Notes: generated from the sequence alone by a model not told the origin. A DNA stretch of 64,000 bases from Candidatus Alcyoniella australis (GCA_030765605.1 JAVCCG010000072.1:15933-79932); one strand, 5' to 3'. Positions 42,565-51,883 are shown, numbered from the stretch's first letter. Program-made: numbers and translations.

Positions 42565-44805
42565 CCGCACCCAGCCGTGGTAGCGTCCGCCCCAGTAGAC
42601 CATCAGCCACTCGGCCCCGGCATAGCGGTTGTACGGCCCGCCGCGAGGCGTGGCTTTCCAGTCCGGCGCGTAAGACCAGTAGTACTCTTTGGCCGGCCGG
42701 CGCTCGATGGGGATGTAGACGTCTCCGGCCGAGTAGTCCTGATTGACCGTGGCATACCAATAGCCGTTATCGAGCATCGGCACGTCGGTGCGCTGCAGTT
42801 CGTTGAGCGCGATCAGCCCGCCGTTGGAATCCGGGTTGTGCGCGCGATGGGTCAGGTTGGCCGCCGCGTTGCCGAAGTCGTGGCTGCCGGCGTAGATGTA
42901 GTCCAGCACCCGCGCCAATTCGCCGTAGATCTGCGGATCCTCCTCGTAGGCCAGCAGGTGGTAAAACCCCGAGTCGAGGAAGTGCTGGCCGCCGTACTTG
43001 CGCGCGATGTTGTGCATCGCGTAGTAGACCAGCAGCGTGGCCTGATCCATCCGTTCGCCGTAGTAGATATCGAGGAACTTATCGCGGAAGCGCTGCTCGC
43101 CGGTGATGTGCCAGGCGATCTGTAAAAAGCACAGTGCCAGCGAGGGCGAGGCGCGCAGGTTGCCGAAGGTGGCGTTCTGGCCGTCGAACTGCACGGCCCG
43201 TAGGCCGTTATCCACGATCAACGTCATGATCTCGTGTACGTCCTGGCGGATGGTGGCGCGCTCCTGCTCGTCGGCCACCAGGTCGTAGTAGTTGGCGATC
43301 CCCGGCAGATAGCCCGCGAGCTGGTCGATCGAGATGTCCCCCACCCAGTACAGCTCCTTGACCGGGTGGCGGTGCCAACGCTTGATCGTGTCCGAATTGG
43401 GTTGCAGCGGCACGAGCTGCTCAAAGAAGTATGTGGTGTAGTTGCGCACTACCTCGCCGGGCAGCGGCGTGGTGTGCGACATGTTGTGCAGGGTCTGCCA
43501 GGCGCGTCGCGCATACTCCGCGGCCTCGGGATCGCCCGTGACCGCGTAGCGGAAGCTCTGGGCCGAGCAGTAGATCCCGGTCAGCCAACAGGCGTCCTCC
43601 TGCCACCAGTTGGAGCCCGCGTCCACCGGCCACTGGCCGTCGCGCACCGTGACGATCTGACCGTCGCGCCAGCACTTGGCGTGTAAATGCTCGTCGATCC
43701 ACAGCGCGCTGTCCTCGAGTTCGACATCGGCCGCCAGGGCCGTGTCGGGCTGCTGCGCCTGCTCGTCGAACAGATCCCAACTATAGCCCACGGCGCGCCC
43801 CGTATAGCGTTGCGCAAGCTCGATCTGTTGCTCCACGCGCTCGGGGTCGGCCGGTCCGGGCCAGGGACGCAGCGTCCCTTGGTCCACCGTGTCGAACAGC
43901 TCGACCTGCGCGGCCAGCTCCACTTGTGCGCCGAGCATCGTGCGCGCCTCGAGCAGCGAGGCGTAGTCGCGCTCGAGGGTAATCCAGTTGTTGCGATGTG
44001 CGCCGATCCGGTCGGCGATCAGCAGCACGTCGACCCCGCAGGCCATCGCCGCCTCGATCCAGCTGCGCGCCCAAAACGCGCGAAATTGCGAGTCGTCGAT
44101 TTCTTCAATCTGCACGTCGCTGTCGCGTCGCAAAATCTCATCGACCATCAGGGTCAGCGGCGGTCCGGGGTAGCACGCGCTGATCCACAACTGTTGGTCG
44201 GGCGCCGCGTCGTGGCATGCGTCAGCGACCTTGGTCAGCAGCGAGAGCCACTGCGGTCCGGGCTCGGCCGTCAGCTCGTAGTTGAGGTAGAACCCGAGCA
44301 GCGCCGGATGATCGGCGTACAACGCGCTGAGTTCCTGGACCAGCGCGGTCTGGCGCGCGACCTCCGCGGCCTCGGGATCGAGGTTGATCTCCGCGGCGTT
44401 GCGCGCGGCGCTCAGGCCGATCACTACTTGCATCTGGTTTTCTTGCGCAGCGTCGAGCAGCGCGGTCACCAAATCGTCCACTGCCAGACCGTCCATCCGC
44501 TCGAAGCGCGACGAGGCGTAGAGCGCCTCGTCGTGCAACAGGGTCCAGGGCAAAATCACAATCTTGGCTTGCAGCTCCTGTTTCGCGCGACCGAGCTTGG
44601 CCGACAGCTCGTCGGCCTCGAGCCCGGTGTTCCACAGCGGATCGAGAAACACGCCGTCGAGCTGCAACACGATCGTCTCGTCGTCATCGTCAGCGTGGTC
44701 GCCGCCGTCGTCGTCGTCATCGTCAGCGTCGCACGCGGCAAGGCCCGCGACGATCAGGCACAGCAAGGCGAGCAACAGCCAGCGTAAAATCGCGCGCGCG
44801 CTCAT
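42562..44805 (-). CDS. Large Asp-rich-linker lipoprotein with DUF4434-like TIM-barrel and alpha/alpha-barrel-like domains
   Basis: A 747-residue outer-envelope lipoprotein. The signal peptide ends IVAGLAAC, a perfect LAAC lipobox at C25. The linker behind it is CDADDDDDDGGDHADDDDE, an aspartate-rich spacer like that of the 33161-33652 protein. Residues about 45-370 resemble DUF4434-type glycosidase-like TIM barrels (VFLDPLWNTGLEADEL, GFYLNYELTAEPGPQW). Residues about 380-740 are helical with many tryptophans and tyrosines (GSNWWQEDACWLTGIY, SYAPDWKATPRGG), probably an alpha/alpha barrel. The catalytic role is inferred, with no active residues I can name. The stop codon TAG is the last three bases of the adjacent inverted-repeat element. 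ATGA overlap with the next gene. Confidence 0.75.
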   Translation of the reverse strand: MSARAILRWLLLALLCLIVAGLAACDADDDDDDGGDHADDDDETIVLQLDGVFLDPLWNTGLEADELSAKLGRAKQELQAKIVILPWTLLHDEALYASSRFERMDGLAVDDLVTALLDAAQENQMQVVIGLSAARNAAEINLDPEAAEVARQTALVQELSALYADHPALLGFYLNYELTAEPGPQWLSLLTKVADACHDAAPDQQLWISACYPGPPLTLMVDEILRRDSDVQIEEIDDSQFRAFWARSWIEAAMACGVDVLLIADRIGAHRNNWITLERDYASLLEARTMLGAQVELAAQVELFDTVDQGTLRPWPGPADPERVEQQIELAQRYTGRAVGYSWDLFDEQAQQPDTALAADVELEDSALWIDEHLHAKCWRDGQIVTVRDGQWPVDAGSNWWQEDACWLTGIYCSAQSFRYAVTGDPEAAEYARRAWQTLHNMSHTTPLPGEVVRNYTTYFFEQLVPLQPNSDTIKRWHRHPVKELYWVGDISIDQLAGYLPGIANYYDLVADEQERATIRQDVHEIMTLIVDNGLRAVQFDGQNATFGNLRASPSLALCFLQIAWHITGEQRFRDKFLDIYYGERMDQATLLVYYAMHNIARKYGGQHFLDSGFYHLLAYEEDPQIYGELARVLDYIYAGSHDFGNAAANLTHRAHNPDSNGGLIALNELQRTDVPMLDNGYWYATVNQDYSAGDVYIPIERRPAKEYYWSYAPDWKATPRGGPYNRYAGAEWLMVYWGGRYHGWVR

Positions 44806-46010
44806 GGTTCGACCTCCTCGATCACGGCTAAATACACGTCGTAGTCGCCCCCGCGGTCATCCTGCCAGACCACGTAGGCCCGACCCTGATCCACGTCCAC
44901 CGCGGGCCAGGTCTTCTCGGCCCGGCGCTCGTCGTCGTCCAGGCGCTGCTCCTGATCAAGGTCGCTACGCCAAACGTAGATGTGGAAATCCCCCACCTCT
45001 CGGTCGTCACTGAACGCCACCACCGCGAATCCGTCCTGCGCATCCACGTCGGGCCGCAGTTGATACATCAGCTGCGTGGGATTAACGCGGAAATCCGCGC
45101 CCCAGTTCTGGCCGTTGTCGACGCTGATGTCGGCGTAGACGTCCAGCGGGGCGTAGTTGCTAAATACCAACGTCGGATCGCGGCCGGCCGCGGCCTCGCG
45201 GCTGTCGGACCACACGGCCCAAACCTGATCGCCATCCACCGCCACCCGCGGCTGGACGTGCCCGCCACCGCCGTCCGACACGGCCTTTGCCGCGCCGAAG
45301 CTCGCTCCGCCATCGAGGCTTGCGGCGTGGAGGATCGCGCCGCTGTAGTCACGATAGAGCACGTGGATCGTGCCGTCGTCGCCCACGGCCACGTCGGGCC
45401 ACAACGCGTAGCTGTAGGCCGCGTTGTCCACGCGCACCGCCGGAGCAAAGCTCGCGCCATTGTCAATGCTCAGCGCAGCGTAGACGTTCCAGACCACGCC
45501 ATAGTCGTACTCGGTAGTGTCGCGATTGTCGGCCCAGACCACCACCAGCTCGCCCGAGGGGCCGCGGGCGATGCGCGGATCAAGCTGGCTGTTGCGCGCC
45601 CCGGCTGCGAGCAACACTTCGCGCTCGAAGTTACGGCCACCGTCAGTGGAGCGCGCGCAGTACACGTCGTAATTGAGTTCCGAACGGCGGTCGGCCCAAA
45701 CCACCCAGACCGCGTGGCCGTGTGCCGCCACGTCGGGCCGCAGCTGCGGCTGGGGCGTGCTCTCGCCCACGCGCACGGACTCGCCGAAGCTTATGCCGCC
45801 GTCGATCGAGCGCGCAATACGCACCTCGGGCTCGTAGTTCGACCAGTCCTCCCAGACCACGTAGACCTTGTCGCCGTCCGCCGCCACCTGCGGCCGCACC
45901 TGCTGGTGGGCGGTCACATCGCAAACCAACACGTTGTCCGGCGGGTCGGCCGCCAGACAGTAAGCTGCCATCAAGATCACGGTCAACGCCGAAATCAGGA
46001 TTGTTCTCAT
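44802..46010 (-). CDS. Exported Asp-box (BNR) beta-propeller protein
   Basis: 402 residues beginning MRTILISALTVILMAAYCLAADP, a Sec signal peptide. The ATG at 46010 overlaps the stop of the upstream gene (ATGA); an in-frame extension lies inside that neighbour. Five Asp boxes (S-x-D-x-G-x-x-F/W) repeat about every 55-65 residues: SIDGGISFGE, STDGGRNFER, SIDNGASFAP, SLDGGASFGA, SVDNGQNWGA. Each is preceded by a V(W/V)VWxD strand (YVVWEDWSN, WVVWADRRS), which gives a six-bladed propeller like sialidases. The catalytic arginine triad and tyrosine of true sialidases are not identifiable, so it is likely a binding or structural propeller. It is transcribed with the lipoprotein gene. Confidence 0.8.
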   Translation of the reverse strand: MRTILISALTVILMAAYCLAADPPDNVLVCDVTAHQQVRPQVAADGDKVYVVWEDWSNYEPEVRIARSIDGGISFGESVRVGESTPQPQLRPDVAAHGHAVWVVWADRRSELNYDVYCARSTDGGRNFEREVLLAAGARNSQLDPRIARGPSGELVVVWADNRDTTEYDYGVVWNVYAALSIDNGASFAPAVRVDNAAYSYALWPDVAVGDDGTIHVLYRDYSGAILHAASLDGGASFGAAKAVSDGGGGHVQPRVAVDGDQVWAVWSDSREAAAGRDPTLVFSNYAPLDVYADISVDNGQNWGADFRVNPTQLMYQLRPDVDAQDGFAVVAFSDDREVGDFHIYVWRSDLDQEQRLDDDERRAEKTWPAVDVDQGRAYVVWQDDRGGDYDVYLAVIEEVEP

Positions 46011-47653
46011 GGTTCCTCCAAGCTTTGTCTCGGCGCGAAAAAGCGGATCGCGCCGATGCGTCCCGCGGGCTGATATCCCGCCTGCGCCAGTTGCCGCGCC
46101 AGTCCGTCCGGCCTCAGCTCGGGCGGCACCGGGAACTCGTCGTAGGCCTCCCGCGACCAAAATCCCACGGCCACTTGGATGTCGCTGGGCCAAAACGTCA
46201 GCACCAGATCGACCGGCCGCCCGATATCGAGCTGCACGTCGATGTCGTTGACCATTCGCACCAGGCGCAGCCGCGGATCGCGGACCATCACGCAGTACGA
46301 TATCGGATCGAAATCGTAGTTGGGATACTTGGCCAAGCCGATACGCAGCGGATCGCGGTCAGGATAGAGTTCGCGAGCGCGTTGGACGATCTGTTGACCG
46401 ACGTGCTGATAGAGCAGACCGTCGCGCGGCGCTTCGATCGGCCAGTCGTAGCGATCGACGTTGAGCGGCAGCATGCTGCGTTTGATCGTTGACGGGCCGC
46501 CGCCGGGCTCGAGGGTGCGTTGCAGCCCGAGCAGCAGCAGCGCGCAGAGCGCCACCGCACTCAGCCATGCTTTCCAGCGCCCGCCGGGGATCCGCTCCCA
46601 GCCCACGGCGGCCAGCAGGGCCAACGGCGGCAGAAAGCCGATGCCGTACATGTCCTGCTTCTTGCTCAGCGCCAGCAGCACAAACCACGGGACCAACAGC
46701 CAGATCGCCAACAGCCGTCGACCCGGCGCGCGACGGACAAAGGCCCAGGGCGCGCAGGCCGCCACGCACAGCAGGCCCCACAATCCGACGTGCGAGACGA
46801 GCATTGCGTAAGGGTAGTACAGCAGCGCGTAGAACGGATGAGCGGTCAGCGACGTGACCTCGTACTCGGGGTTGGCGAACGCCTCGTTCGTATAGTAGCC
46901 GGCCAGGGACGCCAGCTGATCGCGCAGCTCGGCCTGGATCGAGCCCAGGCAGATCACCGCCGCCCCGAGCGCCGCAGCCGCGGTCCAGGCCAACGCTCGC
47001 AACCGCAACGGACGTTCGCGCATCGCAGGGAACAGCAACGCCGCGACCATCGCCGGTCCCACGAACAGCAACTGGATGATCAGGTAGGTGATCTCCTTGG
47101 GCCACAAATAGTCCAGCACCAGCAGCGCGCACAGTGGCACGGCCCAAGCCGCGCCCGGTCGCCGCGCCAATCCCAATGTGCAGACCACGGTCCAGACCGC
47201 CAACGCCGCGTCGGGCACCTGCTCCTCGAGCAGACGCGACAGGCCCCAAACCATGGGGAACGACGAGAGCAGCGCCGCGGCCGCCAGTCCCGCGCGCTCC
47301 GAGGCGAGCATCGAACCCAAAACGTATACGCCGATCAGCAGCGCGATCAGCCCCAGGCTCGAGATCAGGCAGACGCTGAGGTAGCTCGGGCCCAGGGCGC
47401 GCACGATCAACGCGGCCGCGCCGATCATCAGGTTGAAGCGCCGGTTGGTCGACCAGACCTGGTCCGCGCTCAGTTGCTCGCCCAGGGTGTAGGCCTTGAG
47501 CAGCACCGCGCTGTGGGTAAAGTGCGGATAGGACGCCGGGGGATAGTCGATGCTGAGCAGCACCAGCACGTTCTGCGCCAGCAAAAAGGCGATCAGCAGC
47601 GCCAGCAGCAGACGCCACCGCGCTTTACCGGGATTATCGCCGCCGGGGTTCAC
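46007..47653 (-). CDS. GT39-like polytopic membrane protein (paralogue of 47672-49354)
   Basis: A 548-residue inner-membrane protein with about ten to twelve helices and a soluble C-terminus from about residue 400. It begins at GTG 47653; upstream the sequence is poor in ribosome-binding signal. The first loop LSIDYPPASYPHFTHSAVLLKAYTLGEQ and the helices ALGPSYLSVCLISSLGLIAL match the family of PMT/ArnT-like glycosyltransferases, and the same region of the next gene (47672-49354) is nearly parallel, so they are tandem duplicates. The acidic catalytic pair is less clear here than in classical members. It overlaps the propeller gene by four bases. Substrate unknown. Confidence 0.7.
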   Translation of the reverse strand: MNPGGDNPGKARWRLLLALLIAFLLAQNVLVLLSIDYPPASYPHFTHSAVLLKAYTLGEQLSADQVWSTNRRFNLMIGAAALIVRALGPSYLSVCLISSLGLIALLIGVYVLGSMLASERAGLAAAALLSSFPMVWGLSRLLEEQVPDAALAVWTVVCTLGLARRPGAAWAVPLCALLVLDYLWPKEITYLIIQLLFVGPAMVAALLFPAMRERPLRLRALAWTAAAALGAAVICLGSIQAELRDQLASLAGYYTNEAFANPEYEVTSLTAHPFYALLYYPYAMLVSHVGLWGLLCVAACAPWAFVRRAPGRRLLAIWLLVPWFVLLALSKKQDMYGIGFLPPLALLAAVGWERIPGGRWKAWLSAVALCALLLLGLQRTLEPGGGPSTIKRSMLPLNVDRYDWPIEAPRDGLLYQHVGQQIVQRARELYPDRDPLRIGLAKYPNYDFDPISYCVMVRDPRLRLVRMVNDIDVQLDIGRPVDLVLTFWPSDIQVAVGFWSREAYDEFPVPPELRPDGLARQLAQAGYQPAGRIGAIRFFAPRQSLEEP

Positions 47654-47671
47654 CTGGCACCGAGCATAGCG

Positions 47672-49354
47672 TCAGCGCACGCGCCGGAAAAATGTGAACG
47701 GGCCGGCCGCGCCCGCGGGCTCGAAGCGCCCGTCATCGCGCACCCAGCCCAGCATCTGCTCGCGCGTCGGCGGGTCGATGATCTCGCCGAAGTGCGGCTG
47801 ATGATCGCGCGCGCCCGAGCGATAGACCAGGTCGCCGGGCCAGACCACCACCAGCAGGTCAAAGGGGTCGAACGGCGCGAGCTCGCCGCTGTGCTCGTCG
47901 ACGGCCGATTCGATCCGCGCCCGTTTCTCGCCGTGCAGCTTGAGGTAGTACTCGATCAACGAGGTGCCAAAGCCCGGCACCTTAAGCATGCCGATGCGCG
48001 TGATCCCCGCGGGCCGTTGCAGACCATCGAGCTCATCCTGGATCAGGCCCGCGGCGTGGGAGTACAGCGCGTTCATCGGATCCTGCGTCGGTTGCCGCAC
48101 ATAGGGATTGGGGTGGTAGTAGTTCACGCCGAGCACCTCGGGCCAGTGGAACGGATCGATGCTGAAGCTGCGCAGCTGCATCATCACGCAGCCGCAGAGC
48201 ACCAGCAGCACGCCCAGCCCCACGCGCAGCCAACGCGGCCGCAGCGCGGCCACGCCCAGGGCCGTGATCAGCGCCATCGCCGGGTAGACGTTGCACAGGT
48301 AGTAGCCCCACTTCTTGACCGACAGATTGAGCACGACAAACGGCACGATCAGCCACAGCAACAGCGTGTCGCGCTGCCTGGCACGCCGGTCGAGGAGCAT
48401 CAGCAGCAACGCAGGGAGCAGCGCCACACTCGCCAGCAACCCCACTGTCTCCCAGGCCATCTCCCGCGGGTACGACAGCAATCCGGCCCAGCCGGGCAGC
48501 CCCATGCCCAGATCGCCCTGGCCCGCGGCCTCGGCGCCGTAGTACTGCATCGGCAGCTTGCGCCCGGCCAGCACGTAGTCCGGATAGTAGAGCACGGCTG
48601 TAATCGCCGCGATCCACAACCCGAGCAGGACCACGATCAGCACCCGCCGCAGCCTGCGTTGCGCGTTGCCGCGCAAAGCCGCGATCAAGGACTTGAGCAG
48701 CAGCCAGCCGATCACGGTCCAGCCCACCAGCCAGAACAGAAATACGTAGGTCATCTCCACCGGCGTGAGGAACGCCAGAGGCCAGCCGAGGGCAAGTAAA
48801 ACCGCGAGCACTATTTCCCGCGTGCGCATCGACGCCTCGTCGTCGGCCAGGGCCGCGCTAAGCTTGATTGCCAGCAGCGCCAGCCAGACTGTCCACATCA
48901 TCTCCTGGATCTGGCCCTGAAGGATGCGCGAGAAGGCATAGCTGATCGGGTAGAACGAGATCAGCGCCGCGGCCAGCAGCCCGGTCCACTCGTCGCGCAG
49001 CTCGCGGCCGAGCTCGAAGCAGCCGATCATCAGCATAATCAGCGCGATGGTCGAGGCCAGCGACAGCGTCAGATAGCTCGGCCCGAGGGCCACGGCAATG
49101 CTCCCGGCGAAATCGAGCGCCAGAATCCGCACGCGGTCGTAGTTCCACTCCACCAGCTGCGGCGGGTAGTCGGCGAGCAGCACCAGGCCGCGGTCCATCG
49201 CCCCGGGGTAGTCGTTGTGCGGGTAGTGCGACGGCGCGTGGGTGCAAAAGCTCATCCAAAGCAGGTTGGTGCACAGGTGGATCAGGATCAGCCCGCAAAG
49301 CAGCAGCAACACAGTGCGCGAGCGTCTCGATGCGGGTTGGTCGTGTGCGTTCAT
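47672..49354 (-). CDS. GT39-like polytopic membrane protein (paralogue of 46007-47653)
   Basis: A 560-residue membrane protein. The ATG at 49354 overlaps the xylulokinase stop (ATGA); an upstream extension belongs to the shadow of the kinase gene. Helices include VLLLLCGLILIHLCTNLLW and ALGPSYLTLSLASTIALIML. The first loop (HAPSHYPHNDYPGAMDRGLVLLADYPPQ) carries D and E residues as in polyprenyl-phosphate sugar transferases, and WTVWLALLAIKLSAALADDE resembles the equivalent region of the paralogue. A soluble C-terminus of about 150 residues follows the last helix. It is 18 bp from the next gene downstream. Whether it glycosylates proteins, lipids or glycans cannot be told. Confidence 0.7.
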   Translation of the reverse strand: MNAHDQPASRRSRTVLLLLCGLILIHLCTNLLWMSFCTHAPSHYPHNDYPGAMDRGLVLLADYPPQLVEWNYDRVRILALDFAGSIAVALGPSYLTLSLASTIALIMLMIGCFELGRELRDEWTGLLAAALISFYPISYAFSRILQGQIQEMMWTVWLALLAIKLSAALADDEASMRTREIVLAVLLALGWPLAFLTPVEMTYVFLFWLVGWTVIGWLLLKSLIAALRGNAQRRLRRVLIVVLLGLWIAAITAVLYYPDYVLAGRKLPMQYYGAEAAGQGDLGMGLPGWAGLLSYPREMAWETVGLLASVALLPALLLMLLDRRARQRDTLLLWLIVPFVVLNLSVKKWGYYLCNVYPAMALITALGVAALRPRWLRVGLGVLLVLCGCVMMQLRSFSIDPFHWPEVLGVNYYHPNPYVRQPTQDPMNALYSHAAGLIQDELDGLQRPAGITRIGMLKVPGFGTSLIEYYLKLHGEKRARIESAVDEHSGELAPFDPFDLLVVVWPGDLVYRSGARDHQPHFGEIIDPPTREQMLGWVRDDGRFEPAGAAGPFTFFRRVR

Positions 49355-50859
49355 CGCTCGGCGTAGAGCGGCTCGAGCAGCGAGCGCACCCTCTTCCAAT
49401 GCTGGAACAATTCGTCGTACGCGGCGACTTCCGCGGGATCGGGATCGATGGTCGGCCCCAAGCGCACGGCCCGCGAGCAGGCATCCGACAGATCGGCGTA
49501 GACCCCGGCCCCAACCCCGGCGAGCAGCGCAGCGCCAAAGGCCGGTCCCTGCTCGGTCGCGAGCCGGGTGATGGGCAAGCCCAGGGTCTGGGCAATGATC
49601 GTACTCCACAGCGTCGAGCGTGCGCCGCCGCCGCAAAGCCGCACAAATTGGGCCTCCACGCCCAGCGAGCGCACCAGGTCCAGCGCCTCGCGCAAGCCGA
49701 AGGCCACGCCCTCGAGGCAGGCGCGCACCAAATGGCCGCGTCCGTGACGCAGGGTCAGGCCGTAGAAGCTGCCGCGCGCGCCCGGCGCATTGAGTGGCGT
49801 GCGCTCGCCCATCAGGTAGGGATGGAACATCAGCCCCTCGGCCCCGTGCTCGACCTGCGCGGCCTCGGCCAGCAGCCGCCCGTAGCTCACGCCTCCCAGG
49901 GTTTGGCGCAGCCAGCTCAGCGCGCCCCCGGCGTTGAGCATCACGCCCATCAGGTGCCACAGGCCCGGCGCGGCGTGGCAAAAGGCGTGCAGCCGTGCGC
50001 GTCGCTCGTAGCGATAACGGTCGTCAGCCGCGAACACCACGCCCGAGGTGCCCAGGCTGATCATCAGCCCGCCGCGCTGCACAACACCCGCGCCCACCGC
50101 TCCGGCCGCCTGATCACCGCCGCCGCCGACCAGCGGCGTGCCCGCGGCCAGGCCGCACAGCGCGGCTGCGCGCGCCGAGACCTTGGCGCAGACCTCGGTC
50201 CCCTCGTAGACCGGCCCGAACAGCTCGGGCGAGAGATCCAGCGCATCAAGCACCTCGGAGCTGAAGCAACGTTGCCTGACGTCGAACAGGCCCGTGCCGC
50301 TGGCGTCCGAGCACTCCAGCGCCTTGACCCCGGTCAGCACGTAGCGCAAATAATCCTTGGGCAACAGCACCGAGCGCAGCCGCGCGAAGCGTCGCGGCTC
50401 GATCTGGCGCAGCCAGATGATCTTGGGCGAGGTGAATCCGGTCAGCGCGCGGTTGCCGGTGAGGCGAATCAGCCGCGAGCGGCCCACCGTCTCCTCGATC
50501 CAGCGCGCCTGCTCGGCCGTACGCTGGTCGTTCCAAAGCAGCGGCGGCCGGATCACGCGATTGCGACTGTCAAGAAACACGCTGCCGTGCATCTGGCCGG
50601 TGAGCCCCACACCGACGATCGACCGTCCGCGCGCCTTTTTCACCACCGTGGCCACGGCCGACAGCGCGGCGTCGCGCCATTGCCGCGCATCCTGTTCGGC
50701 CCAGCCCGGACGCGGCACGCTCAACGGATATTCGGCCGCAGCCTGGGCCGCGATCCGACCCGCAGGGTCGATCAGCAGCGCGCGCGCCGATCCGGTGCCC
50801 AGGTCCAGCCCGAGCAGCAGCGGCTTACGAGCGCTTGCGTTCGACGATCCGGCGCTCAT
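49351..50859 (-). CDS. xylB: Xylulokinase-like FGGY carbohydrate kinase
   Basis: A 502-residue cytoplasmic kinase. The N-terminal phosphate-binding loop is LLLGLDLGTGSARALLID. VGVGLTGQMHGSVFLD is the xylulokinase-specific TGQMHG motif, which contacts the sugar in this subfamily. GGGGDQAAGAVGAGVVQRGG and SLGTSGVVF form the second ATP-binding part, and FVRLCGGGARSTLWSTIIAQTL the third. The ATG at 50859 overlaps the upstream isomerase gene by 35 bp. It would phosphorylate D-xylulose or a similar ketose made by that gene product. FGGY substrate specificity drifts, so another pentulose is possible. Confidence 0.83.
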   Translation of the reverse strand: MSAGSSNASARKPLLLGLDLGTGSARALLIDPAGRIAAQAAAEYPLSVPRPGWAEQDARQWRDAALSAVATVVKKARGRSIVGVGLTGQMHGSVFLDSRNRVIRPPLLWNDQRTAEQARWIEETVGRSRLIRLTGNRALTGFTSPKIIWLRQIEPRRFARLRSVLLPKDYLRYVLTGVKALECSDASGTGLFDVRQRCFSSEVLDALDLSPELFGPVYEGTEVCAKVSARAAALCGLAAGTPLVGGGGDQAAGAVGAGVVQRGGLMISLGTSGVVFAADDRYRYERRARLHAFCHAAPGLWHLMGVMLNAGGALSWLRQTLGGVSYGRLLAEAAQVEHGAEGLMFHPYLMGERTPLNAPGARGSFYGLTLRHGRGHLVRACLEGVAFGLREALDLVRSLGVEAQFVRLCGGGARSTLWSTIIAQTLGLPITRLATEQGPAFGAALLAGVGAGVYADLSDACSRAVRLGPTIDPDPAEVAAYDELFQHWKRVRSLLEPLYAER

Positions 50860-51883
50860 ATTCCTCGTCCAGCCCCAGTGCGCGGTAGACCTCGGTCAGC
50901 GCGGCAACCGCGTCCGACTCTGCGCGTGCCGCGCGCAGCCGTCCACTGTCGATCTGTTCGGCGCGGTCCCAGATCCACTCCCAATTGAGAATGCTGCGCC
51001 GTACCGCGGCCACCGGGTCCTCGGTGTAGGGGAAGAGGTCGAAGCCCACGCGCTCGCCGCCCGAGCCGTAGTCGCCCAGTTGCAGCTCCTTGGCCAGCGC
51101 CAGGGTCTGCATGAAGCACAGCGCGCCGGTCATATTGTCGTCGTCGAACGTGCCCCAACCCGAGTTGCTGTGATGGTGCCCCAGCTTGCCCTCGGCCATC
51201 AGCAGCGCCGCGTACTCGGGCAGGTTCTCGCCGTTCATCACCAGGTGCTGCCAGTCCATGTTGACCAGCAGGTTCGCGGTGTCCACGCCGCGTTGCCCGA
51301 CCTTCTGGATCGTGTAGAGCGTCATGCCGATGTCGCGCATCAGGATCTTCATCGCGGGCTCGGAGTTCTTGTGCTCCAAAAAGACCGTCACGTTCTTGTC
51401 CGCGGCGTACGCGGTGATCTCGGCCAGCGCGTCGATAAACCAGGTCCAGGCATTGACGAAGTCGACCTGGAACGGATAGTTGTACCCCTCGCCGCCGGGC
51501 CAGACGATCAGCCGCGCTCCCACCGCTTGGGCCATGTCCACGGCGCGCCTGGCGACGTTGATCGCCTCGCGGCGCAGATCGGCGCTGGGATTGATAAAGC
51601 TGCCCTTTGCGTAGCGCGGATTGGAGAAAAGCCCCAAGGCCAGGCAGTAGAGGTCGACCGAGCCGCCCAGTGCGCGCTGGATTTGCGGCAGGTTGTCCTC
51701 GTTGCACTCGCCGGGATAGTGGAACTCCAGGCCGTCGAGCAGGTCGCCCAGACCGTCCACCGCGCGTTTGGTCCACTCCACGACGCTCTGCTGATGCGCC
51801 GCAGGATGGTAGCCGCCGGGCATGAAGCGCGTGGCCGTGGGCCCGAAACCCCAGATCCCCACGCTGTTCCTGGGTCTGATCAT
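50825..51883 (-). CDS. Xylose isomerase-like TIM-barrel sugar isomerase/epimerase
   Basis: 352 residues from the ATG at 51883, with GGAGG six bases upstream; an earlier in-frame ATG at 51928 has no such site. It has the fold of xylose-isomerase-like TIM barrels: SVGIWGFGPTATRFMPGGYH, LEFHYPGECNEDNLPQIQ, RLIVWPGGEGYNYPFQ, VTVFLEHKNSEPAMKI, LVNMDWQHLVMNGENL and HHHSNSGWGTFDDD. Glutamate, aspartate and histidine residues in these loops would bind the metal. Coupled with xylulokinase it may isomerise an aldose to the ketose. Sequence is not close to classical XylA, so the true substrate is open. First gene of a six-gene operon. Confidence 0.77.
   Translation of the reverse strand: MIRPRNSVGIWGFGPTATRFMPGGYHPAAHQQSVVEWTKRAVDGLGDLLDGLEFHYPGECNEDNLPQIQRALGGSVDLYCLALGLFSNPRYAKGSFINPSADLRREAINVARRAVDMAQAVGARLIVWPGGEGYNYPFQVDFVNAWTWFIDALAEITAYAADKNVTVFLEHKNSEPAMKILMRDIGMTLYTIQKVGQRGVDTANLLVNMDWQHLVMNGENLPEYAALLMAEGKLGHHHSNSGWGTFDDDNMTGALCFMQTLALAKELQLGDYGSGGERVGFDLFPYTEDPVAAVRRSILNWEWIWDRAEQIDSGRLRAARAESDAVAALTEVYRALGLDEEYERRIVERKRS

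Noticed and set aside
42396-42746. 116-codon plus-strand frame starting inside the inverted-repeat element
   Set aside because: It begins in the structured repeat and continues antisense to the lipoprotein gene; it has no ribosome-binding site or domain.
46520-48799. 759-codon plus-strand frame over the two GT39-like genes
   Set aside because: Composition is dominated by Gln, Arg, His and Ala with no motif; the opposite strand carries two membrane proteins with overlaps that explain the spacing.
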